Assembly: GCF_026262505.1 (NCBI RefSeq)
Contig: NC_067204.1
Location: forward strand, 11,674,522-11,738,521
DNA: 64,000 nucleotides
Direction of reading: 5' to 3'
Source of the DNA: Trichomonas vaginalis G3
Taxonomy: Eukaryota > Parabasalia > Trichomonadida > Trichomonadidae
A model generated the notes under the pieces. The model worked only from the letters and a program-made list of their open reading frames with translations, was not told the DNA's origin and did no database searches. Position numbers and translations under genes: made by a program. Shown here piece by piece: positions 1-10,020 of this stretch (its first letter is position 1; every line of letters starts with the position of its first letter).

Positions 1-126
1 ACGTTGTTAAACCAATTACTGAAATAAAAATTTTTTCATCTGTTGAAGAATTTAATGACTATTATGCTAATAATAAAAAATTATTTGAAGAATTGACAAC
101 ATGTAAATTGAATAAAATGTTTAAAG
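1..126 (+). pseudogene. Maverick-type hypothetical gene, upstream piece cut by the window edge and an insertion
   Basis: An open frame enters from the left edge (codons from position 3) and runs to position 126, rich in Lys, Asn and Glu. It then meets a mobile element. The same frame resumes at 10021 after a 10-bp direct repeat and runs to a stop at 10195-10197, so the two pieces are halves of one gene split by an insertion. Composition and the neighbouring small genes recall the hypothetical genes of T. vaginalis Maverick/Polinton elements. That assignment is from memory of the families, with no hallmark enzyme (integrase, DNA polymerase B, ATPase, protease) inside the window. No function can be given. 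Confidence 0.6.
117..126. repeat. Left copy of a 10-bp target-site duplication (ATGTTTAAAG)
   Basis: The ten bases ATGTTTAAAG lie immediately before the first base of the left terminal element. An identical copy lies immediately after the right terminal element at 10021-10030. The duplication begins at an in-frame ATG codon of the interrupted gene, and removing the intervening DNA plus one copy restores an open frame. A 9-10 bp duplication is the size generated by Mutator-like transposases. Confidence 0.85.
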
Positions 127-788
127 GGCAAACCCAAATTTTAGCTAAAAGTGACAGGGAAAAAAAACGTTTAGTATTAAAAAAAAGACCGATGAGAGCT
201 TCGTTCGAAATATAGAGGGAACTGAGAATGCGCAACCATTCTCAGGGAATATTGGATGCTATTTCCGTTCCCTCTGTATGGAAAATTGAGGTTTTCAAAG
301 GGAGTTAAAATAATATCAAATTTATACTAATTTACTTCAAAATACAAAAGTATTTGACAGCTAAAATTAGTTACTTTAGCAAGCCTATCAATACCCTTTT
401 ACGATTATTGCTACTTTTTCGAAATAAAATAAATTTATTATCAAAAACCTTTTTTTTCTTAGTAAAAATAAACGAAATTTTTTACCTTATGAACTTTTGA
501 TGGAAATATGCAAATTTAAAATAATAAAGAAAGCCGCGAGCGAAGCGATCGGCTTAGTTCGAAGATTTTGATTCAAATCTTTGCTGATCTGTAATTCGCG
601 GAAGCCGCGAGCGAATCGAGCGGCTTAGGTCTAAGATTTTGATTCAAATCTTTGCTTATATTCCTTAAATTCTTTATGAAACTCGCAACAGTTCCATAAA
701 AAATTTTAAATTCTAAACTGTCGAAATTACCGATCGGTAATCACACCCTTCACGGGTGTGTCACTTTTAGCTAAAATTACCCCTACTC
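127..788. mobile_element. Non-autonomous MITE-like element, copy 1 (662 bp)
   Basis: Nearly identical to 9239-10020, in the same orientation. The ends carry an imperfect terminal inverted repeat: the left end contains AATTTTAGCTAAAAGTGA and the right end its inverse, TCACTTTTAGCTAAAATT. The very terminal bases (GGCAAACCC and CCCCTACTC) do not match well as inverted repeats. Inside are a hairpin-forming segment around 211-290 built on GAGGGAAC...GTTCCCTC, and two approximately 70-bp units near 530-655 containing GAAGCCGCGAGCGAA. There is no convincing protein. Size, inverted ends and a 10-bp duplication suggest a Mutator-like MITE. Confidence 0.75.
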
Positions 789-1373
789 GAGTAAAGTCGT
801 TCAAAAAAATAATTCACTAGTCTCATCACACTTTTCAATGCTCGATTTTTAAAAACCGTTTAAAAATGGAGCTTATATTGAAATAGTGTAGAGACTAAAA
901 ATTACCACAGATAGATCGCTAAGGTAAAATCCTATTAAATATGTTTTTAAGTATATTCTTATTATCTCCCATAGTTTTGATCAATTTCAAAATATTGTGA
1001 GCCTATCTTTTATTTAATGTATTCAAATTGAACTAATTTTATAGAAATAAGTGCATTTCACATCCCATGTCCAATACTCTAAAATTGGTAAAGTAGTGAA
1101 AATTCATAAGTCAATTCATTAGGATAACTAGCCTTTCTTATATTTTACATGATGGTTAGAAATATAATAATATCAGGGAAAAATTCTATTTGGCCAAATT
1201 TATTGAATTCAATTTTTTGAAAAATTCAATGCCTCGCAAATATACGTTTTATTTTTTAAAGCGAACAAAGTTAAAATTTTATCATACTATAATAAGAATT
1301 AATATTTCCTTCCATTTTTTGATCTCAAAATTTTGAATGAGATTTGAAGTTTTTATAGACAGTATTTTTAAAC
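789..1373. other. Intergenic, no gene seen
   Basis: AT-rich DNA between the left terminal element and the adenylyl cyclase start. All frames are short and broken, and no clear TCAYT/A initiator stands close to the ATG at 1374. Confidence 0.6.
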
Positions 1374-4300
1374 ATGGCTGAATCTTCCGTTTCCAAGTCA
1401 GTTTCAGCCACCAGTCAATCGCGGGAGAAATTCTCAGACATAGTAACAGCAAAGGGAAATGTTCTCGACAAAGTTTTCCCTCTTTTCGAACAGATGATTC
1501 AACAAGTTAAACTACCAGCTTGGATTATGGGAATTGTCATGTTCTATCTCCTATGCCAAACACTCTCCATTTGTTTCTGGGTTTATACACCTGTTTATCA
1601 AAAAACAACTCAGCCGTGGACAAATGTTAACAAATATTTTGTCCAAATATTCGCATTTATTGATCCGGTTAATTACAGCACATCAATACAGATATGGATG
1701 ATTGTAGATATCGCAATTGGAGTATTTTCTATACTTTGGATCTTATTCACATTATATCTTAATCATTTGTTTTATACAATTTATGTTCCGGTGCTATACA
1801 TTTCATTTATTCTCATTGATATTGTCGTTCCAATATTGATAGTCCCATCAGCTTACGTAGCGGCGCATGGAATTGTTGGACTTAAAGGTCATTCTGGCAT
1901 AGAATATGTTTTGGAAATAGCTCTTGGATTAGTTGCATTCGCAGTTTACACCTGCGTCTTCTTACTTAGCTCCATTCTTAAGGCAAGATCAGTTGTTTTA
2001 TCTAATTTCCCCTTCCCAATGTTCGAATATGATGCAGTTACAACATGGATCATTATTACAGCAGCTTGTGCCGTACTCTCAGCTATTTTCAACTACTTCG
2101 ATAGCTGGTTTTACACATTAGGTGGTATTATTCACATTTTAATCACAGTTTATGTACAACTTCGTATCTACTATCTTCCTTTCTATGATCTATGGCGCAA
2201 CGTTCTCATGATGGCCTTCTGTTTAGCAACAGTTGTACTTAATATAAATTATTTCGTCATCGCATATGTCGATAAGTTCAAATTCAACTACACAATATTT
2301 GTATTCATAATAATATTGATATTGGGCTATATAGGTGGTACAGGTGCCATTACAAAAGTTTCAGGAGATTTCAGAAAAGCATTAACATACCAAGAAGACG
2401 TAACAAATGTTCCTGAATACTTAGATTCACTCAAGATCAATAAGAACTCACACCAAGCTAACATGTGGATCATTGTTGGTTTAATCTTTAACAGTGATTA
2501 CTTTGTTGATGGTTCTTTAACCGATTACTGCCTTAACTGCCCCAATTTGGATGGAGCTCTTTCAATGTTACTCCAAGTTGTCACATTATTCCCATTCGAG
2601 TCCCGTAAAATGGATGTTCTTTTCAAGAGAGTCATTCAGAAGCATAAACTCGGTTTTAGCGACAGATTCTTGATCTACCAGTGCTTCAGAATCAAGATGA
2701 AGAGATTAGTTTCAGATACAAAAGACACTCTCGAGATGTTCAACAAGCTAAAGAACAAGAATGAAGTTTGCAAGAACACAATCAAAGCATTTTGGGACAA
2801 GAATGAAGCTCATTCAGCATATATCTCAAGTTTGAGCCTTCTTGTTAATGATTTAGATCAATTATTCAAAGCATCATTAATGAGCAATCCAAACAACTTG
2901 AGACTTATTACAGAATACTCCAATTTCTTGGCAGAATGCAAAGGAGACTTCGATAATTCAATCAAGGAAAGTATCAGAGCAGAATTGATTGGTGATGGAA
3001 AGAACTTCAATGTTGATGTTTCCTTTAGATCTTTGGTCAACAAATTCCCAAGATATCTCAAGGACAAAGTCTTAGATGCAAAAGGACACAGAATTCTTAA
3101 ATCAGGAAAAGAAGCTAAAAGTGGAAGCCAGAAATCAAGTTCTAGCGCTAATTCTGGTTCTACAGGTGCAAGTTTCGATTCAAATTCTGTTGACTTTGAA
3201 AGACAAGAAACAGTTTCAAAGAAGATATTGAGAGATGCAAAAGTTAGATTGGCATTCCATCATGGTATTCAAGACACAAGGCCTTGGGAATATAATGCAA
3301 TTATTATGCATATAGTTGCTAGTACAGTTATCATCCTTGTTGCTTATATTGGCTTCTATGCATATGTCAGAATCAACATGAAATGGAGAAGAAAAAGTTA
3401 CAAAGATCTTTCTTATATCGGCTATGCAACATTTTACACAATCTATGCTAATGTTTACACAATGTCAAAGTTCGCTGCTGACTCAAATAGAATGGATCCA
3501 TCAGGAAAAATCCTTGGTAACATTTCTATCGATGATGTTGTTGTAAAAACATTGATTCCATTAGATATCTCACTTCCAATGAAGACATATGTTTGCATGA
3601 ACAGATCTCGTTACTACCTTAGCTTATTGTTAAATAAATTGGCGGATAAGGCTCTTGAAGGCGACGATCCTTATGATATCGCTTACGTATTAATTCAAAC
3701 AAACTCTACATTCAAAGTTTGTGATCAAGCAAGTCCAGATTACGCGATCAGAGCAAGTTTAAAGGCTGAATTAATTGTTTTCAGTTACTTGCATAACTAT
3801 ATTGCTGGTTTGTACAATGAAAACAAAATGCCAGCAAATCTTTATGCATCCAATGATTATTGCCAGATTTTGTCAAATATCCCAACCATTTCAGAAAACG
3901 TCGATATAACATTCCATTCAATTCTTAATTACTATATTGATAAAGCAAATTATTATGATGGTATATTCATTGCTTGGCTTGTATTTGGTTTAGTTGCAAT
4001 GGCAGTTATTTGTGGAATTCCACTTTTCGTCATTGGTTTCTTATACAACAGAAGAATCACAAAGATGTGCCAGATTTTGCATCAATTACCTCCACCTGTC
4101 AAAGAAGATGCCAGAAGGGCATTGATGTTGAATCAAGATCTCAACAGTGAAAACAGTGCAGGAACAACAGAAGTCAAATCAGCATTCTTAGTTGTAATAA
4201 GAATCATTTATTATATTGCTTTAATTGCTTGTTTGATTGTTTATGCTTTGTTTGTTATCACAACAACAAAAATGAACTCCAATCTTACAAAGATTCTCAG

Positions 4301-4592
4301 ATGGTACTTCTATTCATGCCAGAGAATCACAATGGCTTCACAATGCGGTAACAATGCTATTCAGATGATTTTCTTGAATGGATCATTACCACAAACAATT
4401 GTGAACACATCACAGTTAAGAGATAATGAGATTTCAATGCTTGACAAGTTCATGGACTCAGAAAGAACATTATTATATGGTAATGACGAAGTTGAAGGCA
4501 GTGTTGGCTTCGATGAAGAGTTGGATCACTTGCATCTTGAAAGTTACTGCGATTTACTTGCGATTAGGAAGAGAACCAAAGTCAATACATGA
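1374..4592 (+). CDS. Multi-span receptor-type adenylyl cyclase, N-terminal part (frameshifted)
   Basis: This is the membrane part of a large class III nucleotide cyclase whose catalytic half continues in another frame from about 4561. The ATG at 1374 is the first in frame. The 1072-residue product has a cluster of about seven hydrophobic spans in residues 50-330. A soluble stretch with a Ser-rich linker near 590-605 follows, then further spans near 635-660, 865-895 and 945-975. This is the usual layout of the expanded trichomonad cyclase family: many membrane spans, then PAS, then one catalytic domain. The last dozen residues are out of frame: a one-base change near 4555-4565 diverts translation to a stop at 4590. 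Whether this is a true mutation or a sequence error is unknown. The gene lies within the composite block 127-10020. Confidence 0.85.
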   Translation: MAESSVSKSVSATSQSREKFSDIVTAKGNVLDKVFPLFEQMIQQVKLPAWIMGIVMFYLLCQTLSICFWVYTPVYQKTTQPWTNVNKYFVQIFAFIDPVNYSTSIQIWMIVDIAIGVFSILWILFTLYLNHLFYTIYVPVLYISFILIDIVVPILIVPSAYVAAHGIVGLKGHSGIEYVLEIALGLVAFAVYTCVFLLSSILKARSVVLSNFPFPMFEYDAVTTWIIITAACAVLSAIFNYFDSWFYTLGGIIHILITVYVQLRIYYLPFYDLWRNVLMMAFCLATVVLNINYFVIAYVDKFKFNYTIFVFIIILILGYIGGTGAITKVSGDFRKALTYQEDVTNVPEYLDSLKINKNSHQANMWIIVGLIFNSDYFVDGSLTDYCLNCPNLDGALSMLLQVVTLFPFESRKMDVLFKRVIQKHKLGFSDRFLIYQCFRIKMKRLVSDTKDTLEMFNKLKNKNEVCKNTIKAFWDKNEAHSAYISSLSLLVNDLDQLFKASLMSNPNNLRLITEYSNFLAECKGDFDNSIKESIRAELIGDGKNFNVDVSFRSLVNKFPRYLKDKVLDAKGHRILKSGKEAKSGSQKSSSSANSGSTGASFDSNSVDFERQETVSKKILRDAKVRLAFHHGIQDTRPWEYNAIIMHIVASTVIILVAYIGFYAYVRINMKWRRKSYKDLSYIGYATFYTIYANVYTMSKFAADSNRMDPSGKILGNISIDDVVVKTLIPLDISLPMKTYVCMNRSRYYLSLLLNKLADKALEGDDPYDIAYVLIQTNSTFKVCDQASPDYAIRASLKAELIVFSYLHNYIAGLYNENKMPANLYASNDYCQILSNIPTISENVDITFHSILNYYIDKANYYDGIFIAWLVFGLVAMAVICGIPLFVIGFLYNRRITKMCQILHQLPPPVKEDARRALMLNQDLNSENSAGTTEVKSAFLVVIRIIYYIALIACLIVYALFVITTTKMNSNLTKILRWYFYSCQRITMASQCGNNAIQMIFLNGSLPQTIVNTSQLRDNEISMLDKFMDSERTLLYGNDEVEGSVGFDEELDHLHLESYCDLLAIRKRTKVNT

Positions 4593-6096
4593 TATGTATG
4601 CATGTGGTTCTTTGGATGCACAAATTCAGATGCTTAAGTTCTTTGTCGATGAAGTTATTAAGAACTTAAAGTTCTTCCAAGGAAACATGATGAGTGAAGT
4701 TGCTGCAAACTATGCACACATTTTGCGTTTCCACTTCTATCCAAGTGTTATCAGAGCAACAAAGAGAATTTCTCATATAATGAAAACCACATATGATAAC
4801 ACAATGACAAAAAACATCATTTTCCTTGCAGCAGGATTTGTTTGTTTGATTTTTATTTTTGTATTACCATGGTTCTTCAGAAACGTCATGATTCAGAATT
4901 ACCGCATTTTCTTGATGCTCTTGAAACATCTTCCAATGCAAACAATCATTGATACACCAGAAATCCTCGAGTTCTTCACAGGCAAGAAGAAAGCCAAAGT
5001 TGAAAGAATGTCAACATCAAAGTCAATTGTTTATGGTGCAAGTGAATGCATCATTATCACAAACGCTTCAAGTGTTATTGAAATCATCAATAACTCTGTT
5101 ACAGCAAACATCGGTTTAACTCCAGATCAAATGCTTGGTCAGCAATTTGCCAATTTCGTTGGTACTGATGATCAACAGCGTCTCAACCAACAGATTGATA
5201 TGATGACAAGTGGACAAGGATCAGCATTCTGGGAAGACCATCTTACTTTGTTAAATGATAAGAATGATTTCGTTCCATTCACAGTTAACTTGATTGGAAT
5301 GAAAGATGAAGGTTCAAATGAAATTAAGAGCTTCGTTTTCATCTTAAGAAACGAAACAGAAGAGATCCAGAAGAGAAAGGCAGCAGAAGAAGCTAAAGCC
5401 AAATCAGAGAAGTTGTTGTATCAGATCTTACCAAAGGATATCGTTGTAAGACTCAACAGAGGTGAAACAGATATTTCATTCACAATTCCATCAGCAACAA
5501 TCTTCTTCATTGATATTGTCAAATTCTCCAATTATGCTGCAACATTAACACCATCAGAAATCATGGCAAACCTTTCATTGGTGTTCGCAACATTTGATAA
5601 GATTGTTGCCGAATATCCAATCATCACAAAGATCAAATTAATCGGTGATGTTTACATGGCAGCTGCTGGTCTTTTCTGCACAGAAGAAGATGATCCAAAG
5701 AAACATGCAGAAGATGCATGCAGAGCTTGCTTGAGATGCCAGAAGGCCATGGAAGACATCAATGTTAAACTCAGCGCTTCTCTTGAAGTCAGAATTGGTG
5801 TCAACTCTGGTGGTCCACTCATTGGTGGCGTTTTGGGTTCTGATAAGCCAACATTCGATATCATTGGTGATCCAATCAATGTCGCTGCTCGTCTCCAGAG
5901 TACAGATATCCCAGGATGTGTCCAAATTTCTAGTGAAACAAAGGATTTGATCGAAGGTTTGGACTTCATCGTTGAAGAAAGAGGTCAAATTTATCTCAAA
6001 GGCAAAGGTGAAAGACTTACTTACTTCGTTAACTTTGCAACTAAGTCTGACCAAGAAGCCTCATTTGTTATGGCTCTTAATTCTACAACTGAATAA
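4561..6096 (+). CDS. Adenylyl cyclase C-terminal part: membrane span, PAS domain, class III catalytic domain
   Basis: This frame (open from an internal ATG at 4426) directly continues the protein that breaks near 4560. Numbering from 4426, there is a membrane span at 129-151, a PAS-like sensor at about 200-315 and a linker helix rich in Lys/Glu. The class III cyclase domain spans 355-540. Both metal-binding aspartates are present (D363 in FIDIVKF, D408 in IGDVYM). So are K404 and D478, the pair typical of ATP rather than GTP specificity, and the transition-state residues N485 and R489 (INVAAR). Catalysis of ATP to cAMP is therefore expected if the full protein is made. A single catalytic domain implies homodimer function. 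Confidence 0.87.
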   Translation, partial: RLGREPKSIHDMYACGSLDAQIQMLKFFVDEVIKNLKFFQGNMMSEVAANYAHILRFHFYPSVIRATKRISHIMKTTYDNTMTKNIIFLAAGFVCLIFIFVLPWFFRNVMIQNYRIFLMLLKHLPMQTIIDTPEILEFFTGKKKAKVERMSTSKSIVYGASECIIITNASSVIEIINNSVTANIGLTPDQMLGQQFANFVGTDDQQRLNQQIDMMTSGQGSAFWEDHLTLLNDKNDFVPFTVNLIGMKDEGSNEIKSFVFILRNETEEIQKRKAAEEAKAKSEKLLYQILPKDIVVRLNRGETDISFTIPSATIFFIDIVKFSNYAATLTPSEIMANLSLVFATFDKIVAEYPIITKIKLIGDVYMAAAGLFCTEEDDPKKHAEDACRACLRCQKAMEDINVKLSASLEVRIGVNSGGPLIGGVLGSDKPTFDIIGDPINVAARLQSTDIPGCVQISSETKDLIEGLDFIVEERGQIYLKGKGERLTYFVNFATKSDQEASFVMALNSTTE

Positions 6097-6798
6097 TTAT
6101 AATTGTTTTATATTTAAACTTTATTATTCATGCTTTTTGATTAATCATTTTACATTTTTATGACTTGTTATAGAAATATCCTCTTTCCTCTGAGCAAAGA
6201 ATAAGATTAAGTTGTATTTTCATCTGATTTTGAATTATTATGATTGGAGAATCATTGGAATTAATGCCATCATGGAAAAATCTCTATTTGATAAACTATT
6301 TATGAAATGACTAATTATATTTCTGATGATATTTTTCTTGAGATCCTTTTTGCGATCAATTGCAAAATAAATGAAAATGCATTCTATAAAAATGTATTTT
6401 AAGAAAAAGGATATAGACAAATTGTAAAAGAAAAAAGGAATTTTGCATAATCAGATTGGAATTTCTATTTCTTGTCAAGAAAGTATTGTATTAAGCTAAA
6501 ATTTTAATTGATTATATCAATAATAACCTGTATCCAATGAAGCCATATTAGTTATTCTGGTGTTGGGGTTATTTTGTAATGTAAAATTTGACAGTGCAAT
6601 TATTTTGTCAAATTGCTCAATTTGCGGTTATCGCCTTAAAGCGCGTGTTCGTTCTCGACTAGAAAATAGTGCCCATATAGTTAACGAATTTTAACTCCTG
6701 TAATAAAACATTCAATAAACTCTTAAATTCACTGAAAAAATAAATTGAATACTTTTATCGTAATTCCTTAAAAAAATAACTCATTCAAAATCCTTACA
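6097..6798. other. Intergenic, no gene seen
   Basis: AT-rich spacer between the cyclase and lyase genes with no supportable reading frame. A short more GC-rich patch near 6620-6665 has no recognised function. Confidence 0.55.
6781..6786 (+). promoter_or_regulatory. Putative Inr (TCATTC) of the lyase gene
   Basis: TCATTC fits the trichomonad initiator TCA(+1)Y(T/A). Its A lies 16 bases before the ATG at 6799, in the normal range for the very short 5' leaders of these organisms. Confidence 0.5.
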
Positions 6799-7536
6799 AT
6801 GATGTTTTCTTCTTTGTTCATCAGAAAAAACACATATGGCTATGATACCACGAAGATAAGTAAGTATTCAGAGAATCTAAATAGAGGTGTTGTCGCCGTG
6901 CGTGCAGGAAACAAGGCTTTTATTTCATGGAGATTTTTAATTACTGACGATGATGATATTGCTTTTAATGTATATAGAATAGATGAGAATGAAACTATTC
7001 TTAAATTAAACTCAGATCCTATTACAAACGTAACACATTTTTATGACACAAAACATGATAAAACCAAATCTTTCAAATACTTTGTTGGCTCAATAATTAA
7101 TAATATAGAAGTAGAAAACAGTTCATATTTCGAGTTAAAGGCTAATCAGGCAGATCTTCCATGTATTAGAATTCCAATCCGAAATGGAACAAGGTTTAGA
7201 ACTGTGTGGGTAGGTGATTTAGATGGAGATGGAAATCTTGACTTTGTTCTTGCTATAGATGCTGATGAAATTCAAACTGTTGAAGCATATTTACACAATG
7301 GAACTTATCTTTGGACATTAAATCTAGGTCCTAATAGTATTAATAAGTATATGATCGAACCAGGATCAACAACTGTTAATGTTGGCCAAATTGACGGAAT
7401 AAACATTTATGATTTAGATGGTGACGGGAAATCTGAAGTTTATATTCGAATTGCAAACAATTTCACGTTTGGCGATGGATATGTATTCACTCGTGATAAT
7501 GATATAGATCAATGGATTGCTTGTGTCGATGATTGA
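6799..7536 (+). CDS. PL11 family rhamnogalacturonan lyase, N-terminal part (frameshifted)
   Basis: First segment of a family 11 polysaccharide lyase, which cleaves the rhamnogalacturonan-I backbone of pectin by beta-elimination. The product shows the family's N-terminal beta-sandwich (NRGVVAVRAG, ISWRFL, FNVYR). It then has calcium-binding beta-propeller loops: GDLDGDGNLDFVLAID near residue 140 and YDLDGDGKSEVYIR near 208. The start is the ATG doublet at 6799/6802, behind an initiator-like TCATTC. No clear signal peptide is visible, which is odd for a membrane-anchored enzyme and may mean the N-terminus is also damaged. The frame breaks at about 7530, where GATTGACAGG appears to lack one G, and continues in another frame to 8869. 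Confidence 0.82.
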   Translation: MMFSSLFIRKNTYGYDTTKISKYSENLNRGVVAVRAGNKAFISWRFLITDDDDIAFNVYRIDENETILKLNSDPITNVTHFYDTKHDKTKSFKYFVGSIINNIEVENSSYFELKANQADLPCIRIPIRNGTRFRTVWVGDLDGDGNLDFVLAIDADEIQTVEAYLHNGTYLWTLNLGPNSINKYMIEPGSTTVNVGQIDGINIYDLDGDGKSEVYIRIANNFTFGDGYVFTRDNDIDQWIACVDD

Positions 7537-8869
7537 CAGGTAAAATTACAAAAAGCAAAACTTCCGAACTTTTTCCCACAATATGTCCAATGGGTACTTT
7601 GTTTGGTGTTGGTTGGCTGTCCCTTGAGAAACCATCTTTAATAGTTGTATTCAAAAACAGAGATGATAAAAAGAGATTTTACAACTATGTTGCAGCTTTC
7701 TCATTCACAAACAACATGTTTAAGATGGATTGGAACTGGACAGATTCATATCAACCTGATATTAACTATCCTGAAGGTCATCACTTTAGAATTGCTGATG
7801 TTGATTTTGATGGAATTGACGAAATCCATGAAATCGGTTATGTTCTAAATGGAAATGGAACAATCAGATTTAATCTTGGAACGCAAAGAATTATTCATGG
7901 TGATAGATTCTATGTTGCAAAGTTTAATAATGAAGATACAACAATGAGCGGATATGGTATACAACAAAATAATCCTGACTTAATTGATGAGTATTTCTAT
8001 AATGCTTCTACTGGAGAAATGAAATGGATTCATTATGGAACAACAGTTCATGATGTTGGAAGAAGAAATGCTGGTGATTTCGATCCAACTGTTCCAGGAT
8101 TAGAAGTCTTTTCATTCCAAGGAATGTACAATGCAAAAACGAATACAAAACTTGCTGACAATTTTACAAATACATTTTGGCCAAGTAATAATGTATATTG
8201 GGATGGAACATTAAATCCTGCTTGTTATGATAGAGGACATCTTAATAAATGGAATTACAAAACTAAAAGAGGAGATCGTTTATTCACAGCTAATTACGAT
8301 TTCAATAAATATTATGGACAATTTCCTGCTGAAGATGAAGGTGGTCATTATCCGCTGTTTCATGGAGATATACTTGGAGATTGGAGAGAAGAGTTCATCA
8401 TGGCAGCTTCCAATTTTAGCGAGATCGTTATATTTACAACAAATTTAGACACTGATATCAAAATGACGACATTATGGCATGACCCTGGAATGAGAGCATC
8501 AATGACATTGAATGGATATAAACAAAGCCATATGCCATTGGAATATATCGGAGCAGAATCAAATTTGACTGAAAATAGAAGGCATCTCAAAGAATATCAT
8601 AAATTAAGGGCAGAAAAATACCTGCTCAAATACCTTCACCAACAATTGAATACTCAAGCAGCTCTTCATCAACAATTACAAACAACGTAACTCAAAGTCC
8701 TTCTGATAAGAGTGATTCAAATAATACATCGAAGAAAACTGCTGCAATTGTAGTTCCTTTAGTTATTGTGATTGCATTGATTGCTATTGCTGCATTCTTC
8801 GTATGGAGAGTTTATAAAATTAGAAAGCAAAATAGGGATGATATAGTTGAATCAACATTAATTGTATAA
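7533..8869 (+). CDS. PL11 rhamnogalacturonan lyase, C-terminal part with membrane anchor (second frameshift near 8616)
   Basis: Continues the lyase with further family signatures: IADVDFDGIDEI, RNAGDFDPTVPGLEVFS, LGDWREEF and LWHDPGMRASM, the strongest family markers in the window. A second one-base loss near 8616, in a run of A, diverts the frame to a stop at 8690. In the corrected frame the sequence continues through a Ser/Thr/Asn-rich linker, a membrane span of about 23 residues (AAIVVPLVIVIALIAIA...) and a short basic tail, ending at TAA 8867-8869. The enzyme would thus face outward, tethered to the surface or a vesicle membrane. PL11 is chiefly bacterial, so lateral acquisition is likely (inference). 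Two frame breaks make it a pseudogene unless the sequence is in error. Confidence 0.82.
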
Positions 8870-9238
8870 TTTTATATTTTGTTTTAAATATATATTATTT
8901 TCGATTTCAAATGTTTTATATTGTTTAAAGCATATTGGATTTTCTCTGTGGAGGCGCGTAATTGCTTTTATGAATGAATGATTTCAAAAATTATTTAATT
9001 TTTTTTTTGACTAGCTCCTGAATTGGGATCATAAAATCACAATTTTATATTGAAATGCTTGAATATTTAGTGCTCGTATATCATTCATATGTCAAACGTT
9101 TAAAATTGATTGTTAATGAAGGATACTGAAGCTATTTATAATTCAAAATATGAGTTTCATGAGTAGTGTTATTAATGATCTTATATGAAGACAGCATCTG
9201 GTAAACAAATTTTGGAATATTTTAGTTTGAATTTTGAC
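8870..9238. other. Intergenic, no gene seen
   Basis: AT-rich 3' flank of the lyase gene up to the second terminal element. Nothing recognisable. Confidence 0.55.
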
Positions 9239-10020
9239 GGCAAACCCAAATTTTAGCTAAAAGTGACAGGGGGAAAAAACGTTTAGTATTAAAAAAAAGA
9301 CCGATGAGAGCTTCGTTCGAAATATAGAGGGAACTGAGAATGCGCAACCATTCTCAGGGAATATTGGATGCTATTCCCGTTCCCTCTGTATGGAAAATTG
9401 AGGTTTTCAAAGGGAGTTAAAATAATATCAAATTTATACTAATTTACTTCAAAATACAAAAGTATTTGACAGCTAAAATTAGTTACTTTAGCAAGCCTAT
9501 CAATACCCTTTTACGATTATTGTTACTTTTTCGAAATAAAAGTAAAAACAAATTTATACTAATTTACTTCAAAATACAAAAGTATTTGACAGCTAAAATT
9601 AGTTACTTTAGCAAGCCTATCAATACCCTTTTACGATTATTGCTACTTTTTCGAAATAAAATAAATTTATTATCAAAAACCTTTTTTTTCTTAGTAAAAA
9701 TAAACGAAATTTTTTACCTTATGAACTTTTGATGGAAATATGCAAATTTAAAATAATAAAGAAAGCCGCGAGCGAAGCGATCGGCTTAGTTCGAAGATTT
9801 TGATTCAAATCTTTGCTGATCTGTAATTCGCGGAAGCCGCGAGCGAATCGAGCGGCTTAGGTCTAAGATTTTGATTCAAATCTTTGCTTATATTCCTTAA
9901 ATTCTTTATGAAACTCGCAACAGTTCCATAAAAAATTTTAAATTCTAAACTGTCGAAATTACCGATCGGTAATCACACCCTTCACGGGTGTGTCATTTTT
10001 AGCTAAAATTACCCCTACTC
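9239..10020. mobile_element. Non-autonomous MITE-like element, copy 2 (782 bp)
   Basis: Matches copy 1 (127-788) almost base for base, differing by a few substitutions plus one internal tandem duplication of about 120 bp. The segment containing TTTGACAGCTAAAATTAG occurs near 9465 and again near 9585, which accounts for the whole length difference. Inverted ends (AAAAGTGACA near the left, TGTCATTTTTAGC near the right) and the GAAGCCGCGAGCG internal repeats are as in copy 1. Near identity implies recent spread or homogenisation between the two copies. An 88-codon open frame at 9466-9732 simply reads through the tandem duplication and is not regarded as a gene. Confidence 0.78.
9993..10000 (+). 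promoter_or_regulatory. Inr-like TCATTTTT inside the right terminal repeat, facing outward
   Basis: The right inverted repeat of copy 2 holds TCATTTTT. Its A at 9995 lies 26 bases before the ATG at 10021, which opens the downstream half of the interrupted gene. Copy 1 has TCACTTTT at the equivalent place (761-768), and the left ends carry the mirror motif. The element could therefore supply a start site to adjacent DNA. This is inferred from motif and spacing only. Confidence 0.4.

Larger units (their letters stand above)
127..10020. mobile_element. 9.9-kb composite transposon-like block carrying a cyclase and a lyase gene
   Basis: Two directly repeated copies of a short element (127-788 and 9239-10020) bound 8.45 kb of unique DNA holding a class III adenylyl cyclase gene and a PL11 lyase gene. 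The perfect 10-bp duplication ATGTTTAAAG is found only at the outermost ends. The inner flanks of the copies (starting GAGTAAAGTC after copy 1, ending AATTTTGAC before copy 2) show no such match. The simplest reading is that the whole block moved or integrated as one unit into a Maverick-type gene. An alternative is that a circle carrying one copy recombined into a pre-existing solo copy. No transposase is encoded in the block, so any mobilisation would have been in trans. Confidence 0.65.

Noticed and set aside
9466-9732. 88-codon ORF within copy 2 of the terminal element
   Set aside because: It reads through a tandem DNA duplication and has no counterpart of the same length in copy 1.
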